From assembly GCA_041874725.1 (NCBI GenBank), contig CP097466.1:2294001-2358000 (forward strand): a DNA stretch of 64,000 nucleotides, in the 5' to 3' direction. This document shows positions 26,266-36,630 of this stretch, in pieces. The position numbers and the translations under genes were made by a program. The notes below the pieces were generated by a model, which did not search any database, had not been told where the DNA came from, and saw nothing but the letters and a program-made list of their open reading frames with translations. The stretch comes from Duganella sp. BuS-21 (GTDB lineage: Bacteria > Pseudomonadota > Gammaproteobacteria > Burkholderiales > Burkholderiaceae_D). Within the stretch, counting starts at the first letter, position 1. Every line of letters starts with the position of its first letter.

Positions 26266-28692
26266 ATGTCCTATCAAGTCCTCGCCCGTAAATACCGCCC
26301 CCGGAACTTCGAAACGCTCGTCGGTCAGGAGCACGTGGTTCGCGCGCTGACGCATGCTTTGCATAGCGGCCGGCTGCACCACGCCTATCTGTTCACCGGC
26401 ACGCGCGGGGTCGGCAAGACCACCTTGTCGCGCATTCTGGCCAAGTCGCTCAATTGCGTGGGCGTGGATGGCAATGGCGGCATCACCGCCACGCCGTGCG
26501 GCGTGTGCGATGCTTGCACGGCGATCGATGCAGGGCGCTTTGTCGATTACATCGAGATGGATGCGGCGTCCAACCGCGGCGTTGACGAGATGGCGCAATT
26601 GCTGGAGCAGGCGGTGTACGCGCCGACCAATGCACGCTTCAAGGTCTATATGATCGATGAGGTGCACATGCTGACCAACCACGCCTTCAACTCGATGCTG
26701 AAGACGTTGGAGGAGCCGCCGGAGCACGTCAAGTTTATTCTGGCGACCACCGATCCGCAGAAGATTCCGGTGACCGTGTTGTCGCGCTGCCTGCAGTTCA
26801 ATCTGAAGCAGATGCCGCCGGGTCATATCATCGGCCATCTGGAAAATATTCTGGGGCAGGAGGGCATCACCTTCGAGCAGCCGGCCTTGCGTTTGCTGGC
26901 TGCCGGCGCCCATGGTTCGATGCGCGACGCCTTGTCGCTGACCGATCAGGCGATTGCCTATGCCGCCGGCGCCGTGACGCTGGATGCGGTGCAGGGCATG
27001 CTCGGTGCGCTGGACCAGTCTTACCTGATTCGTTTGCTCGATGCGCTGGCGGCGCAGGATGGCGCCGATTTGTTGGCCGTGGCCGATGAGATGGCGACGC
27101 GTAGCCTGTCGTACAACGGCGCTTTGCAGGATCTGGGCACGTTGCTGCACCGGATCGCGCTGGCGCAGACCGTGCCGACCGCGCTGCCTGAGGATTTGCC
27201 GGAATACGCCGACGTCGTGCGCCTTGCCGCCGCGTTTGATGCGGAAGAGGTGCAGCTGTATTACCAGATCGCTGTGCATGGCCGCAATGAGCTGGGCCTG
27301 GCGCCGGATGAATATGCCGGCTTCTCCATGACCTTGTTGCGGATGCTGGCCTTTCGCCCCGGCGTAGGCGGGGCGGACGGACAAGCTGCGGCCGCTCCGG
27401 CGGTGTCGCGTCAGGCGGCGATGGCTTCGGCCCGCGCTGCGGTGGGCACCACGCCTGCACGTGCAGCCGCCAATGTACAAGCCAACCACGCCAGGATGGT
27501 ACCGCCATCGGTCGTCGCCGGCGCTGCCGCGATGGCCGCAGCAGCACCAGCACCAGCACCAGCACCAGCACCAGCCAGGCCGCCAGTCGCAGCTGCGCCG
27601 GTCGCGTCCGCGCCAGTTGCACCGCCGCCGGCCGCCGCACCAACTGCACCCGCTGCGCCGGCCGCGCCGATCAGTACCGCGCGGGCCGCCATCAACGCCG
27701 CGCTGGAAGCGGCACGCGCCGCATCGAAACCAGGCGCACGCACGCATGCCGCCGGCGCTTCGGCCGCAGTGCCAGCGCCAAGCGCTCCAGCTGCGCCCGC
27801 ACCAATGACGCCACCGCCTGCAAGCGCTGCACCGCAGGCCCCGGCGGCGGCCTACACGCCGCCAGTCGCAGCCGGCGCGTCCATGCCGACCATGCAGAAG
27901 GCCGAGCCGTCGCGTCCGGCGCCGTGGGAAGACATGCCGCCAGCAGCGGAAACGGACGGAGGCGCCGCTGTTCTGGAAGCGCCTGTCCGCGTCGCGCCGC
28001 CGGTCGCCGCACCGCAGTACGTTGCCCCTGCGCCGCAAGCCAAACCACAGCCGGTGGCCGCTGAAGACGATCTGCCGCCTTGGGTAACCGAATTTTCCGA
28101 CGACAGCGCCGTTGCCGCCTCGTCGGCGCACCCGTACGCCCCCGAGCCGGCATCGCAGGCGCCTATGCAGGCGGCCGCAGCGCCCCAGGCCAACGACCCG
28201 CACGCCATCGCCATGCCGGCGCGCGCCGCACCTGCGCCTTCCAAAGCGCCATACGAATACGTCATCAAGCCGGTGCCGGAACTGAACTGGGACGGCAACT
28301 GGCCGGCAGTCGCCGCCGCGCTGCCGCTGCGCGGCACGGCCCAGCAACTGGCCATGCAAGCCGAGATGGTCCAGTGCTACTTCGAAGGCAACGCCGCCGT
28401 GTTCAAGCTGCGCGTGCCGATCGAAACCTGGCGCACGCCCGGCAACATCGAAAAACTGACCACCGCCCTGAGCGAACGCTTCGGCCGCACCGTGCGCGTG
28501 GACAGCGAACTGGGCGCCGTCTGGTTCACCGCCAGCGCCGAGGCCCAGGCCTACCGCGAAGCCTGCCAGCGCGCCGCCGAAGAAACCATCGCCAACGATC
28601 CCTTTGTGAACAGCATGATCCGCGAACTGGACGCCTGGGTGGTCCCTAGCTCCATCGTGCCGCCGCAAGCGAGCGCCGTCGCGGCCAACTGA
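26266..28692 (+). CDS. dnaX: DNA polymerase III subunits gamma/tau
   Basis: 808 residues. The AAA+ clamp-loader core (1-370) has Walker [13 protein letters not shown], a zinc site CGVCDAC, Walker B MIDEVHML and sensor 1 LATTDPQ. A very long Ala/Pro linker (about 370-640) separates it from the tau-specific C-terminal domain, which binds DnaB and the alpha subunit ([19 protein letters not shown] onward). No A-rich slippery sequence was seen for a gamma product. It is followed by ybaB and recR in the conserved order. Confidence 0.96.
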   Translation: MSYQVLARKYRPRNFETLVGQEHVVRALTHALHSGRLHHAYLFTGTRGVGKTTLSRILAKSLNCVGVDGNGGITATPCGVCDACTAIDAGRFVDYIEMDAASNRGVDEMAQLLEQAVYAPTNARFKVYMIDEVHMLTNHAFNSMLKTLEEPPEHVKFILATTDPQKIPVTVLSRCLQFNLKQMPPGHIIGHLENILGQEGITFEQPALRLLAAGAHGSMRDALSLTDQAIAYAAGAVTLDAVQGMLGALDQSYLIRLLDALAAQDGADLLAVADEMATRSLSYNGALQDLGTLLHRIALAQTVPTALPEDLPEYADVVRLAAAFDAEEVQLYYQIAVHGRNELGLAPDEYAGFSMTLLRMLAFRPGVGGADGQAAAAPAVSRQAAMASARAAVGTTPARAAANVQANHARMVPPSVVAGAAAMAAAAPAPAPAPAPARPPVAAAPVASAPVAPPPAAAPTAPAAPAAPISTARAAINAALEAARAASKPGARTHAAGASAAVPAPSAPAAPAPMTPPPASAAPQAPAAAYTPPVAAGASMPTMQKAEPSRPAPWEDMPPAAETDGGAAVLEAPVRVAPPVAAPQYVAPAPQAKPQPVAAEDDLPPWVTEFSDDSAVAASSAHPYAPEPASQAPMQAAAAPQANDPHAIAMPARAAPAPSKAPYEYVIKPVPELNWDGNWPAVAAALPLRGTAQQLAMQAEMVQCYFEGNAAVFKLRVPIETWRTPGNIEKLTTALSERFGRTVRVDSELGAVWFTASAEAQAYREACQRAAEETIANDPFVNSMIRELDAWVVPSSIVPPQASAVAAN
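27541..27576. repeat. Hexameric CACCAG repeat in the dnaX linker
   Basis: About five to six CACCAG units in a row encode an alternating Pro-Ala tract. The unit is a multiple of three, so copy-number change alters only linker length. Confidence 0.9.
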
Positions 28693-28730
28693 TCGCCTCT
28701 TTAATTTACCGAAACACGGAGAACTCCACC

Positions 28731-29057
28731 ATGATGAAAAACCAATTGGCCGGCCTGATGAAGCAAGCCCAGGCAATGCAGGACAATATGAAGAAAGCCC
28801 AGGAATCGCTGGCGCTGATCGAAGTCGAAGGCCAATCGGGCGCCGGTCTGGTCAAGGTCACCATGACCTGCAAGAACGACGTCAAGCGCGTGCAGATCGA
28901 TCCATCGCTGCTGGCCGACGACAAGGACATGCTGGAAGACCTGGTGGCCGCTGCCTTCAACGACGCCGTGCGCAAGGCCGAAGCCACCGCCGCCGAGAAA
29001 ATGGGCGGCCTGACCTCCGGCATGAACCTGCCGGCCGGCTTCAAGATGCCTTTCTAA
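28731..29057 (+). CDS. ybaB: YbaB/EbfC nucleoid-associated protein
   Basis: 108 residues. N-terminal [20 protein letters not shown] and [23 protein letters not shown] are family hallmarks. It is a small dimeric DNA-binding protein encoded between dnaX and recR throughout bacteria, and starts 38 nt after dnaX with GGAG upstream. Confidence 0.95.
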   Translation: MMKNQLAGLMKQAQAMQDNMKKAQESLALIEVEGQSGAGLVKVTMTCKNDVKRVQIDPSLLADDKDMLEDLVAAAFNDAVRKAEATAAEKMGGLTSGMNLPAGFKMPF

Positions 29058-29063
29058 GGAACC

Positions 29064-29654
29064 ATGTCCAAGTCGCTGGAGTTCCTGACCGAAGCCTTGC
29101 GCCGTTTGCCCGGCGTCGGACCCAAGTCGGCGCAGCGCATGGCGTTCCACCTGCTGCAGCATGACCGCGAAGGCGCGGACATGCTGTCGCGCGCGCTGCA
29201 CCAGGCGGTCAACGCCGTGCACCACTGCGCGCTGTGCAATACCTTCACCGAAGAAGACGTCTGCGACACCTGCAACGACGAGCAGCGCGACCGCCGCCTG
29301 CTGTGCGTGGTCGAGACGCCCGCCGATCAGCTGATGATCGAGCAGACCCTGACCTACAAGGGACTGTACTTCGTGCTGATGGGCCGCCTGTCGCCGCTGG
29401 ACGGCATCGGCCCGAAAGACATTCATCTCGAAAAACTGGTGGCGCGCGCCACCGACGGCCTGGTCACCGAAGTGGTGCTGGCCACCAATTTTACCAACGA
29501 AGGCGAAGCCACCGCGCACTACATCAGCGAGATGCTGAAGGCGCGCGGCCTGCGCGTGAGCCGCCTCGCGCGCGGCGTGCCGGTGGGCGGCGAACTCGAA
29601 TATGTCGACGCCGGCACCATCGCCCGCGCCATGCTGGATCGAAGGGCAACATGA
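29064..29654 (+). CDS. recR: Recombination protein RecR
   Basis: 196 residues. A helix-hairpin-helix lies at the N-terminus ([16 protein letters not shown]). The zinc finger has C-x2-C and C-x2-C in [20 protein letters not shown]. The Toprim domain begins [16 protein letters not shown]. With RecF/RecO it loads RecA at gaps. The stop overlaps the next ATG by ATGA. Confidence 0.96.
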   Translation: MSKSLEFLTEALRRLPGVGPKSAQRMAFHLLQHDREGADMLSRALHQAVNAVHHCALCNTFTEEDVCDTCNDEQRDRRLLCVVETPADQLMIEQTLTYKGLYFVLMGRLSPLDGIGPKDIHLEKLVARATDGLVTEVVLATNFTNEGEATAHYISEMLKARGLRVSRLARGVPVGGELEYVDAGTIARAMLDRRAT

Positions 29655-30937
29655 CGGACAAAAACACTTCCGGGCAGGAGTTCGCCCCTGCATGGGCGGA
29701 CCGCAAGCAGGCAGGCGGCATGCCGCCTGCAACCCCTGCCGGGCCATTGGCCGGCATCAAGGTACTGGAATTGGGCACGCTGATCGCGGGCCCTTTTTGT
29801 GCGCGCATGCTGGCGGAGTTCGGCGCGGAAGTGATCAAGATCGAGTCGCCCGACGGCGGCGATCCGATCCGCAAATGGCGGGTGCTGAAGGATGGCACCT
29901 CGCTGTGGTGGTCGGTGCAGTCGCGCAACAAGAAATCGCTGACCTTGAACATGAAGCACGCGCAAGGCCGCGAGATCGCCCGCAAGCTGGCGCTGGAAGC
30001 CGATATCATCATCGAGAACTACCGTCCCGGCGTGCTGGAGAAGTGGGAGCTGGGCTACGAGCAGCTGAAGGCGCTCAATCCATCGACCATCATGGTGCGG
30101 CTGTCCGGCTTCGGCCAGACCGGGCCGATGAAGGATTTGCCGGGCTTTGGCGCCATCGGCGAATCGATGGGCGGCCTGCGCTACGTATCGGGCCATGCGG
30201 ACCGTCCGCCGGTGCGCGTGGGCGTATCGATCGGCGACTCGGTGGCGGCCCTGCACGGCGTGATCGGCGCCATGATGGCGCTGCGCCACCGCGACGCCAC
30301 CGGCGGCAAGCTGAAAGGCGAGGGCCAGATGGTGGATGTGGCGCTGTATGAGTCCGTGTTCAACCTGATGGAATCGCTGGTGCCGGAGTTCGATCACGCG
30401 GGCGTGGTGCGCGAGCGCACCGGCGGTTCGCTGCCCGGCATCGTGCCGTCGAATACCTATACCACCAAGGACGGCGAGAATATCGTCATCGCCGGCAATG
30501 GCGACGCCATCTTCAAGCGCCTGATGCTGGCCATGGGCCGCATCGACCTGGCCGGCAATCCAGAACTGGAGCGCAACGACGGCCGCGTCAAACACACGCA
30601 GATGATCGACGACGCGATCCAGGCCTGGTGCGATACGCAGACCATCGACGGCGCGCTGGAAGTGCTGAAAGCGGCCGACGTCCCCGCCGGCAAGATCTAT
30701 TCTGTGCGCGACATGATGACCGACCCGCAGTTCCTGGCACGCGACATGTTCGAGCAACACCAGTTCGCCGACGGCACGCCGGTCAAGCTGCCGGCCATCT
30801 CGCCCAAACTCTCCGCCACACCGGGCCACACCAAGTGGCTGGGCCCGACCTTGGGCCAGCACAACGACGAAGTCCTGCAATCGCTGGGCTACAGCGCCGA
30901 AACCATCGCCGCCATGAAGCAGGACGGCGTGCTGTAG
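29651..30937 (+). CDS. CaiB/BaiF family CoA-transferase
   Basis: 428 residues from the ATG that overlaps recR; the reading frame open further upstream is the recR shadow. Family III CoA transferase signatures: [55 protein letters not shown] and the region around [19 protein letters not shown] expected to hold the catalytic aspartate. It transfers CoA between carboxylic acids. The substrate is unknown (succinyl-CoA:hydroxy-acid-type transferases are close in layout). The overlap with recR suggests co-transcription. Confidence 0.9.
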   Translation: MTDKNTSGQEFAPAWADRKQAGGMPPATPAGPLAGIKVLELGTLIAGPFCARMLAEFGAEVIKIESPDGGDPIRKWRVLKDGTSLWWSVQSRNKKSLTLNMKHAQGREIARKLALEADIIIENYRPGVLEKWELGYEQLKALNPSTIMVRLSGFGQTGPMKDLPGFGAIGESMGGLRYVSGHADRPPVRVGVSIGDSVAALHGVIGAMMALRHRDATGGKLKGEGQMVDVALYESVFNLMESLVPEFDHAGVVRERTGGSLPGIVPSNTYTTKDGENIVIAGNGDAIFKRLMLAMGRIDLAGNPELERNDGRVKHTQMIDDAIQAWCDTQTIDGALEVLKAADVPAGKIYSVRDMMTDPQFLARDMFEQHQFADGTPVKLPAISPKLSATPGHTKWLGPTLGQHNDEVLQSLGYSAETIAAMKQDGVL

Positions 30938-30939
30938 TG

Positions 30940-31248
30940 TTAGTCGGCAATAGCGTAAATAGTTTGACCTTGTCCGACTGCCAGCTCGGTCAATCGATAC
31001 AGTTCAAGTAGAAACCGTAGTGCTTGTCGGGTGGAGGCAGTGCGCTGCAATGAGAGAATCTCCTGCTGTAGTCCGGCTAGCTCTATAGGGCTGGTATCAA
31101 CGTCTTCAAAATAGTCGTGGAACTTAAGAATGCGGTAAAGCTTTAGCTCACGTGCGTTAGACATCAATTCATCGTGTAGCTCCATCGATAGGGGAACTGT
31201 TTGGTTAGGCGTACCGTCGTTGGACAATATCGCGAAGTCGAGTGGCAT
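30940..31248 (-). CDS. Small acidic protein, putative immunity partner
   Basis: 102 residues, acidic and helical, starting MPLDFAILSNDGTPNQTVPL and containing LHDELMSNARELKLYRIL and HDYFEDVD. No membrane segment or signal peptide, so cytoplasmic. It follows the 96-residue toxin-like ORF by 8 nt on the same strand. Layout and composition resemble immunity proteins of contact-dependent or polymorphic toxin systems. Function is inferred from context. Confidence 0.6.
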   Translation of the reverse strand: MPLDFAILSNDGTPNQTVPLSMELHDELMSNARELKLYRILKFHDYFEDVDTSPIELAGLQQEILSLQRTASTRQALRFLLELYRLTELAVGQGQTIYAIAD

Positions 31249-31256
31249 GAATTCTC

Positions 31257-31547
31257 CTATCGGCGGCCCGGAAACATGGTGATGAGGTCGCCATTGTGCC
31301 GGGTGAAAACGCTCACAATTGAAGTGGGTTTACCGGTGTTGCGATCTATTCCGACAGCGTAACCTGCATCGAAGATCCTTTGCAGATTATCTTTGCAGGC
31401 GCTGGGCGGGCAACTGGCCGCTTGGTTTATCAAATTCACCAAATTGATCGTACTATAGAATTTACTCTTCGATTTATGGCGTGTAAATTGCGTACCTGTA
31501 TGGTGTCGCAAAATATATTGCCAGCCGCGCTGGGTGATATTGATCAT
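31257..31547 (-). CDS. Small basic protein resembling a polymorphic-toxin C-terminal RNase domain
   Basis: 96 residues, basic. It has clustered histidines (LRHHTGTQFTRHKSKSKF) and ends with a strand pair around SVFTRHNGDLITMFPGRR. The pattern of early histidines, a central GYAVGIDRNTGKPTS strand and a terminal LITMFPG strand is typical of toxin domains at the ends of CdiA/RHS-type proteins. No delivery domain or signal peptide is present. The ATG overlaps the GGDEF-EAL gene stop by ATGA. The next gene looks like an immunity protein. Fold assignment is inference. Confidence 0.6.
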   Translation of the reverse strand: MINITQRGWQYILRHHTGTQFTRHKSKSKFYSTINLVNLINQAASCPPSACKDNLQRIFDAGYAVGIDRNTGKPTSIVSVFTRHNGDLITMFPGRR

Positions 31548-33682
31548 GTCATGGCAAGCGCGCCTTGGTTGCTGAGCATGCGGTGGATGGTGTCGGGTGG
31601 GGACGGGTGGCCGAGGTAATAGCCCTGGACCATGTCGCAGCCGTATTGTTCCAGCAGGACCAGTTGGGCGTCGGTTTCGACGCCTTCGGCCACCACCGCC
31701 ATTTTCAGTCCGTGCGCCATGGCGATGATGGCGTGGGTGATGGCGGCGTTTTCGGAATCGAGCGGCAGGCCGCTGATGAAGCTTTTGTCGATCTTCAGCG
31801 CGCGCACGTCGAAGCGCTTGAGGTAGTTCATCGACGAGTAGCCGGTGCCGAAGTCGTCGATCGATAAATACACGCCGATGCCGCGCAGCTGCTCCAGCGT
31901 GACCATGGTGGCGCGCGCGTCGTCCATCAGCGTGCCTTCGGTCAACTCCAGTTCCAGCAGCTCGGCCGGCAGGCCGGTGTCGTGCAGCGCCGACAGCACG
32001 ATCTGCGCCAGGTTCTCATCCTTGAACTGCTTGGCCGAGAGATTCACCGCCACCCGCACCGGCGGCTTGCCCTCCAGCTGCCAGGTGGTGGCCTGCTGGC
32101 AGGCGGTGCGCAGCACCCATTCGCCGATCGGCACGATCAGGCCGGTCTCCTCGGCCAGCGGGATGAACTCGGTCGGCGAGATCACGCCGCGCTCGGGATG
32201 GCGCCAGCGCACCAGCGCTTCAAAACCCGTGATGCGCGAACTGCGCACGTCGATCTGCGGCTGGTACAGCAAATACAGTTCGTCGTTCTGCAAGGCCTTG
32301 CGCAGGCCCACCTCGAGCTTGACGTGACTCATGATCTGCATGGTCAGCGAAGAGCTGTACAGCTTGGCGTTGTTCTTGCCGCAGTTCTTGGCGTGGTACA
32401 TGGCGGTGTCGGCGTACTTCAGCAGCGAGTTGCAGTCCTCGCCGTCTTCCGGATACAGCGAGATGCCGATGCTGGCCGTGACGAAGATTTCATGCGCATC
32501 CAGCAGGAAGGGACGGCGCATGGCTTCCTTCACGCGGTGCGCCACGTTCAGCGCATTTTCCACACGCTCCAGGTCGGGAATCAGGATGGTGAATTCGTCG
32601 CCGCCCAGCCGCGCCAGATTGGTGGCCGCTTCGGTGCGCGAGACCAGGTCGCCCGGCCGCGTGGTTTCGCGCAGGCGCTCGGAGACGGCTTTCAGCAGAT
32701 GGTCGCCGACGTCGTGGCCCAGCGTGTCGTTGATGCGCTTGAAGGCGTCCAGGTCCATGAATAGCACCGCGAATTTCTTGTGCGCCTTGCGCGAGCGCAC
32801 CAACTCGGCCTCCAGCGTTTCCAGGAAGGCCTGGCGGTTCGGGATGCCGGTCAGCGAGTCGCAATAGGCGAGACGGCGGATCTGTTCCTCGCTGCGCTTG
32901 CGCTCGCTGATATCCCGCACCAGGCCCAGCACTTCGTCGGGACCGGTGGCCACCAGCCGCGCTTCGAAATGCCGCACCGGCAGCAGCGCCGGATGTTCTC
33001 CCTGGCGCGCGCGCGGCGCCGGGCCGGGCAGCGGCAGTGCGTAGTCAAGCGAGCGGATGTGCTGGGTGTCGAGCACGCTGTGTACCTGTTCCATCATGTG
33101 GCCCGCGATGTCCGGCGGCAGCACCTGGCTCAGGTGGCGGCCCACGCACAGCTCGCTGGAGAACACGCTGCTGGCCTCGTGGCCCTGTTCATAGTCGAGG
33201 TAGTAGCCGTCCTTGTTCATGCGGAAGAAGGTGTCCGGAATGGCCGCCAGCACGGCGCGGTGCTGGGCGTCGGCGATGCGCAGGCGGCTGATGGCGTCGC
33301 TGGCGCGCAGCACGTACAGCACGCGGTGGCCGAGGATGGGCCAGTTGATCGGCTTGGAGACGAAATCGGTGGCGCCGGCCTCGTAGGCGCGGGTCACCGA
33401 TTCCAGCTCGTCGCCGCCGGTAACCATGATGATGGGCACGGCCACCTGCGCTTCCAGCGCGCGGATCGCGCGGCAGACGCTGAAGCCGTCCATGCCGGGC
33501 ATGTCGACGTCCAGCAGCACCAGGTCCGGCGTCACGCTCTGGAAGCAGGCCAGCGCCTTGAGGCCGTCGTCGGCTTCGATGGCGTCCAGGCCGACCTGCG
33601 CCAGCATTTCCAGCATCAGCAGGCGCATGGTGGGATCGTCGTCTGCGACCAGTACCAGGCCGCGCTTGGGGGAAGTTGTCAT
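31544..33682 (-). CDS. Response regulator with PAS-like, GGDEF and EAL domains
   Basis: 712 residues. The receiver domain (about 8-125) has its phospho-acceptor Asp58 in LVLLDVDMPGMDG and KPI near 115. A PAS-like segment (about 140-270) follows. GGDEF (about 275-445) has intact RLGGDEFTI. EAL (about 455-705) has intact GFEALVRWRHP, ELTEGTLM, DDFGTGYSS and VVAEGVET. Both cyclic-di-GMP synthesis and hydrolysis signatures are present. It is immediately downstream of the hybrid kinase (2-nt gap), which probably phosphorylates it. Confidence 0.94.
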   Translation of the reverse strand: MTTSPKRGLVLVADDDPTMRLLMLEMLAQVGLDAIEADDGLKALACFQSVTPDLVLLDVDMPGMDGFSVCRAIRALEAQVAVPIIMVTGGDELESVTRAYEAGATDFVSKPINWPILGHRVLYVLRASDAISRLRIADAQHRAVLAAIPDTFFRMNKDGYYLDYEQGHEASSVFSSELCVGRHLSQVLPPDIAGHMMEQVHSVLDTQHIRSLDYALPLPGPAPRARQGEHPALLPVRHFEARLVATGPDEVLGLVRDISERKRSEEQIRRLAYCDSLTGIPNRQAFLETLEAELVRSRKAHKKFAVLFMDLDAFKRINDTLGHDVGDHLLKAVSERLRETTRPGDLVSRTEAATNLARLGGDEFTILIPDLERVENALNVAHRVKEAMRRPFLLDAHEIFVTASIGISLYPEDGEDCNSLLKYADTAMYHAKNCGKNNAKLYSSSLTMQIMSHVKLEVGLRKALQNDELYLLYQPQIDVRSSRITGFEALVRWRHPERGVISPTEFIPLAEETGLIVPIGEWVLRTACQQATTWQLEGKPPVRVAVNLSAKQFKDENLAQIVLSALHDTGLPAELLELELTEGTLMDDARATMVTLEQLRGIGVYLSIDDFGTGYSSMNYLKRFDVRALKIDKSFISGLPLDSENAAITHAIIAMAHGLKMAVVAEGVETDAQLVLLEQYGCDMVQGYYLGHPSPPDTIHRMLSNQGALAMT

Positions 33683-33684
33683 GA

Positions 33685-36498
33685 TCAGGTTTCCTTTTCC
33701 AGGAGTGCTCCCAACGCCTGCCGCGCGGCCTGGAAAGATCGTTCCATCTCAGCCAGCAAAGCTGCGGCGCCGGCGGTGGTGTCATTGCGTCCTAGTTGTT
33801 CCAGTTCCTTGCTGCGTTGGGACAGCGTGCCGGCGCCGACGTTGGCGCTGCTCGATTTGAGACTGTGGGCGGCTTTGCGCAGCTGCCCGGCATCGTCGAT
33901 GGCGATGGCCTGGCGGATGATGTTCAGGTGCGCCGGCGTGTCGCGCAGGAAGGCTTGCAGCACACGCTCCAGCAGCGCGTCGCCGTTGCTTGGGCTGAGC
34001 GCGCGGATGTTGTCCAGCGCCTGGCGGTTGATGCCGTCGTCATCGGGCTGCGCGGCCTCGGCCGGCTGCGCCGCCATGCGCGGCAGGTTGATCCAGCGCG
34101 ACAGGGTCTGGCCCAGCGCCTGCTGGGTGAAGGGCTTGCTCAGGTAATCGTCCATGCCGGCCGCCAGGCACGATTCGCGGTCGCCCTGCAGCGCATTGGC
34201 GGTGATGGCGATGATGGGCATGCTGCGTGCGCGGCCGCGCTGCTGCTCGTGGCGGCGGATCTCGGTGGTGGCGGCAAAGCCGTCCATCACCGGCATCTGG
34301 CAGTCCATCAGGATCAGGTCGAAGTCGTCGGCCATCACCGAGTGCAGCGCTTCCTCGCCGTTGCAGGCGCGGCTGACGTCCAGGCCCAGGCCTTCGAGCA
34401 TGGCGCTGGCCACCTCGACGTTGACCGGATTGTCTTCCGCCAGCAGCACCTTGCGGCGCTTCCGCGGCCGGGCTTCCGCGACCGGGCTGTTGCTCAGCGT
34501 GGCGACAGGCGGCGCGGCCGCAGCCACGGCGGCCACGGCGGCCGCGCGCGCATCGCGGCCGCGCACCGGCGCGACGATGGCGTCGTACAGGTCGCAGTCG
34601 CGCTGCGGCTTGATGAGCTGGAACGCCACGCCGGCCTCGCGCTGCTGCACGCGGTCGGCGGCGTTGCGCGCGGTGCTGAGCAGTAGCAGGCGGCTGGATG
34701 GCAGTTCGCTGCGGATGGCGGCGGCCAGCGACAGGCCGCTGGTGCGGGGCAGTTCCATGTCGAGCAGGACCACGTCGTAGGCGTGGCCGTGGGCCGCCGC
34801 CTGCTGCAGCGCAGGCAGGGCGTCGGTAGCGGCGGCGTGGACGCAGACAATGCGCCAGGCCGCCAGTTGCCGCGCCAGTGTGGCGCTGCTGGCGGGATTT
34901 TCATCGACAATCAAAGCGCGGATTCCCTGCGTGGCGGTGGATGGATCGTCGCTGTCAACGCGACGCTTATCGAAATTTACGGCAAACCAAAACACCGAAC
35001 CTTGAGTTGGCGCATGATCGACGCCGATAACGCCTCCCATCAGCTCGACCAGTTGTTTTGAGATCGCCAATCCCAGTCCGGTGCCGCCGTGTTTGCGGGT
35101 GGTGGAGCCGTCCGCCTGCGAGAAGGAATCGAAGATGCGTGCGCGCGATTCGGACGAGACGCCGATGCCGGTGTCATGCACCTCGAAGCGCAGCTGCACC
35201 GATTGCGCATTCTCCTGCGCCACCGCCACCCTGACCGTGATGCGGCCGGCGTCGGTGAACTTGATGGCGTTGCCGAGCAAGTTGAACAGCACCTGCCGCA
35301 GGCGGTTCGGATCGCCGCAGATGCTGAGCGGAATGTTGTGGGCCATGTCGAGTTCCAGCTGCAGGCCCTTGGCCTGCGCCTGCGGCGAAAATACGTTGTC
35401 GATATCGTCGAGCAGGTCGCGGAAGCTGAAGTGAATGTATTCCACCGTCAGCTTGCCGGCCTCGATCTTGGAGAAATCCAGGATGTCGTTGATGATCACC
35501 AGCAGGTGCTCGCCGGAACGCTTGACCATGCTGGTGTAGTGGCGTTGCTGTTCGCTCAGGCGCGTGGCCAGCAGCAGTTCCGTCATGCCGAGCACGCCGT
35601 TCATGGGCGTGCGGATTTCGTGGCTCATGGTGGCGAGGAAGGCGCTTTTCGCCTGGCTGGCGGCCTCGGCGGCGTTCTTGGCCTTCTCCAGCTGCTCGGT
35701 GCGCACGCTGACCTGGCGTTCGAGCTGGTCGCGGTACTGGGCCAGCGCGGCGTCGCGGCCTTCCACTTGCGCCAGCATGTCGTTGAAGCTGTCGATCAGC
35801 GCGCCCAGTTCGTCGTTGCGCTGGTGGACGATGCGCTGCGTGGCCTGGCCACGGCTGACCTGCTGTGCCGCCGCGATCAGCTGGCCCACCGGTTCGGCGA
35901 TGCTGCCCTTGAAGCGCGCCGCCGTCAGCAGCGCCATCATGAACGACAGCGCGGCCGCCACCATGGCGGCGCCCAGGTTCTTCAGGCTATCGAGCCACAT
36001 GCGCGTTTGCGACAGCTCCACCATCACCACGCCGGTGGTGGCGTCGCCGTGGCGCAGCACGCGGTGGATGCGCATGGCCGGCGCCCAGGGCTTGCCGCTG
36101 CGCTCGGTGCGGACCTCGGCCGCGTCGGGAGAGGAAGTGGTTGCGGGGGGCGCCAGCGCAGCCGGTCCGGCCTGTTCCGGCGGCAGGCCCGGCGCCAGGT
36201 AATGCGCCAGCAGCGTGCCGTCGCTGCTGTACAAGGCTGCCTGCAGGATGTCCTGTTCGACCGCGAGTGTGGCCAGCGTCTGGGCGGCCTGCTTGCGGTC
36301 AGCGTAGAGCAGGGCGGTCCTGCTGTTGTTGCCGATCACACCCGCCAGGGAGGATAGCTGCTGGCGCGCATCGTCGTTGTGACTGAGCACCGAGGTGGTA
36401 GCAAACGTTGCGAACACGAGCAGCAAGGCGCTGCCGGTCGACAACACGGACATCATCGTCAGTTTCTGACTGAGACCTGAGCGTTCAACGTTGAACAT
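33685..36498 (-). CDS. Hybrid sensor histidine kinase (BarA-like architecture)
   Basis: 937 residues. TM1 lies at about 15-37 and a periplasmic sensor to about 165. TM2 is near 172-194 and HAMP to about 248. HisKA has His293 in [11 protein letters not shown]; the ATPase domain has [20 protein letters not shown] and [10 protein letters not shown]. Two receiver domains follow (the first, around VVLLDMELP, less conserved; the second [14 protein letters not shown] with [13 protein letters not shown]). The C-terminal Hpt domain has its histidine in [13 protein letters not shown]. This full phosphorelay feeds the adjacent REC-GGDEF-EAL protein. Confidence 0.94.
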   Translation of the reverse strand: MFNVERSGLSQKLTMMSVLSTGSALLLVFATFATTSVLSHNDDARQQLSSLAGVIGNNSRTALLYADRKQAAQTLATLAVEQDILQAALYSSDGTLLAHYLAPGLPPEQAGPAALAPPATTSSPDAAEVRTERSGKPWAPAMRIHRVLRHGDATTGVVMVELSQTRMWLDSLKNLGAAMVAAALSFMMALLTAARFKGSIAEPVGQLIAAAQQVSRGQATQRIVHQRNDELGALIDSFNDMLAQVEGRDAALAQYRDQLERQVSVRTEQLEKAKNAAEAASQAKSAFLATMSHEIRTPMNGVLGMTELLLATRLSEQQRHYTSMVKRSGEHLLVIINDILDFSKIEAGKLTVEYIHFSFRDLLDDIDNVFSPQAQAKGLQLELDMAHNIPLSICGDPNRLRQVLFNLLGNAIKFTDAGRITVRVAVAQENAQSVQLRFEVHDTGIGVSSESRARIFDSFSQADGSTTRKHGGTGLGLAISKQLVELMGGVIGVDHAPTQGSVFWFAVNFDKRRVDSDDPSTATQGIRALIVDENPASSATLARQLAAWRIVCVHAAATDALPALQQAAAHGHAYDVVLLDMELPRTSGLSLAAAIRSELPSSRLLLLSTARNAADRVQQREAGVAFQLIKPQRDCDLYDAIVAPVRGRDARAAAVAAVAAAAPPVATLSNSPVAEARPRKRRKVLLAEDNPVNVEVASAMLEGLGLDVSRACNGEEALHSVMADDFDLILMDCQMPVMDGFAATTEIRRHEQQRGRARSMPIIAITANALQGDRESCLAAGMDDYLSKPFTQQALGQTLSRWINLPRMAAQPAEAAQPDDDGINRQALDNIRALSPSNGDALLERVLQAFLRDTPAHLNIIRQAIAIDDAGQLRKAAHSLKSSSANVGAGTLSQRSKELEQLGRNDTTAGAAALLAEMERSFQAARQALGALLEKET

Positions 36499-36630
36499 TG
36501 CGAGGGCCTATTTATAAATGCTATTAGGCAAAATATCTTTATCCGGCGAGCTCGGCTTTGATCTGCATCTAATGCTGGCACGTTTGCGCTGCCTCAAACA
36601 ACGGCATATCGACTGTCGCAAGCTAGGAGG

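Noticed and set aside
26266..28692. Programmed frameshift for a gamma product in dnaX
   Set aside because: No A-rich slippery heptamer followed by a stem was seen in the linker region.
26248..28776. 842-codon open frame antisense to dnaX
   Set aside because: Shadow of the dnaX coding strand; the product is Arg/Gly/Cys-rich and meaningless.
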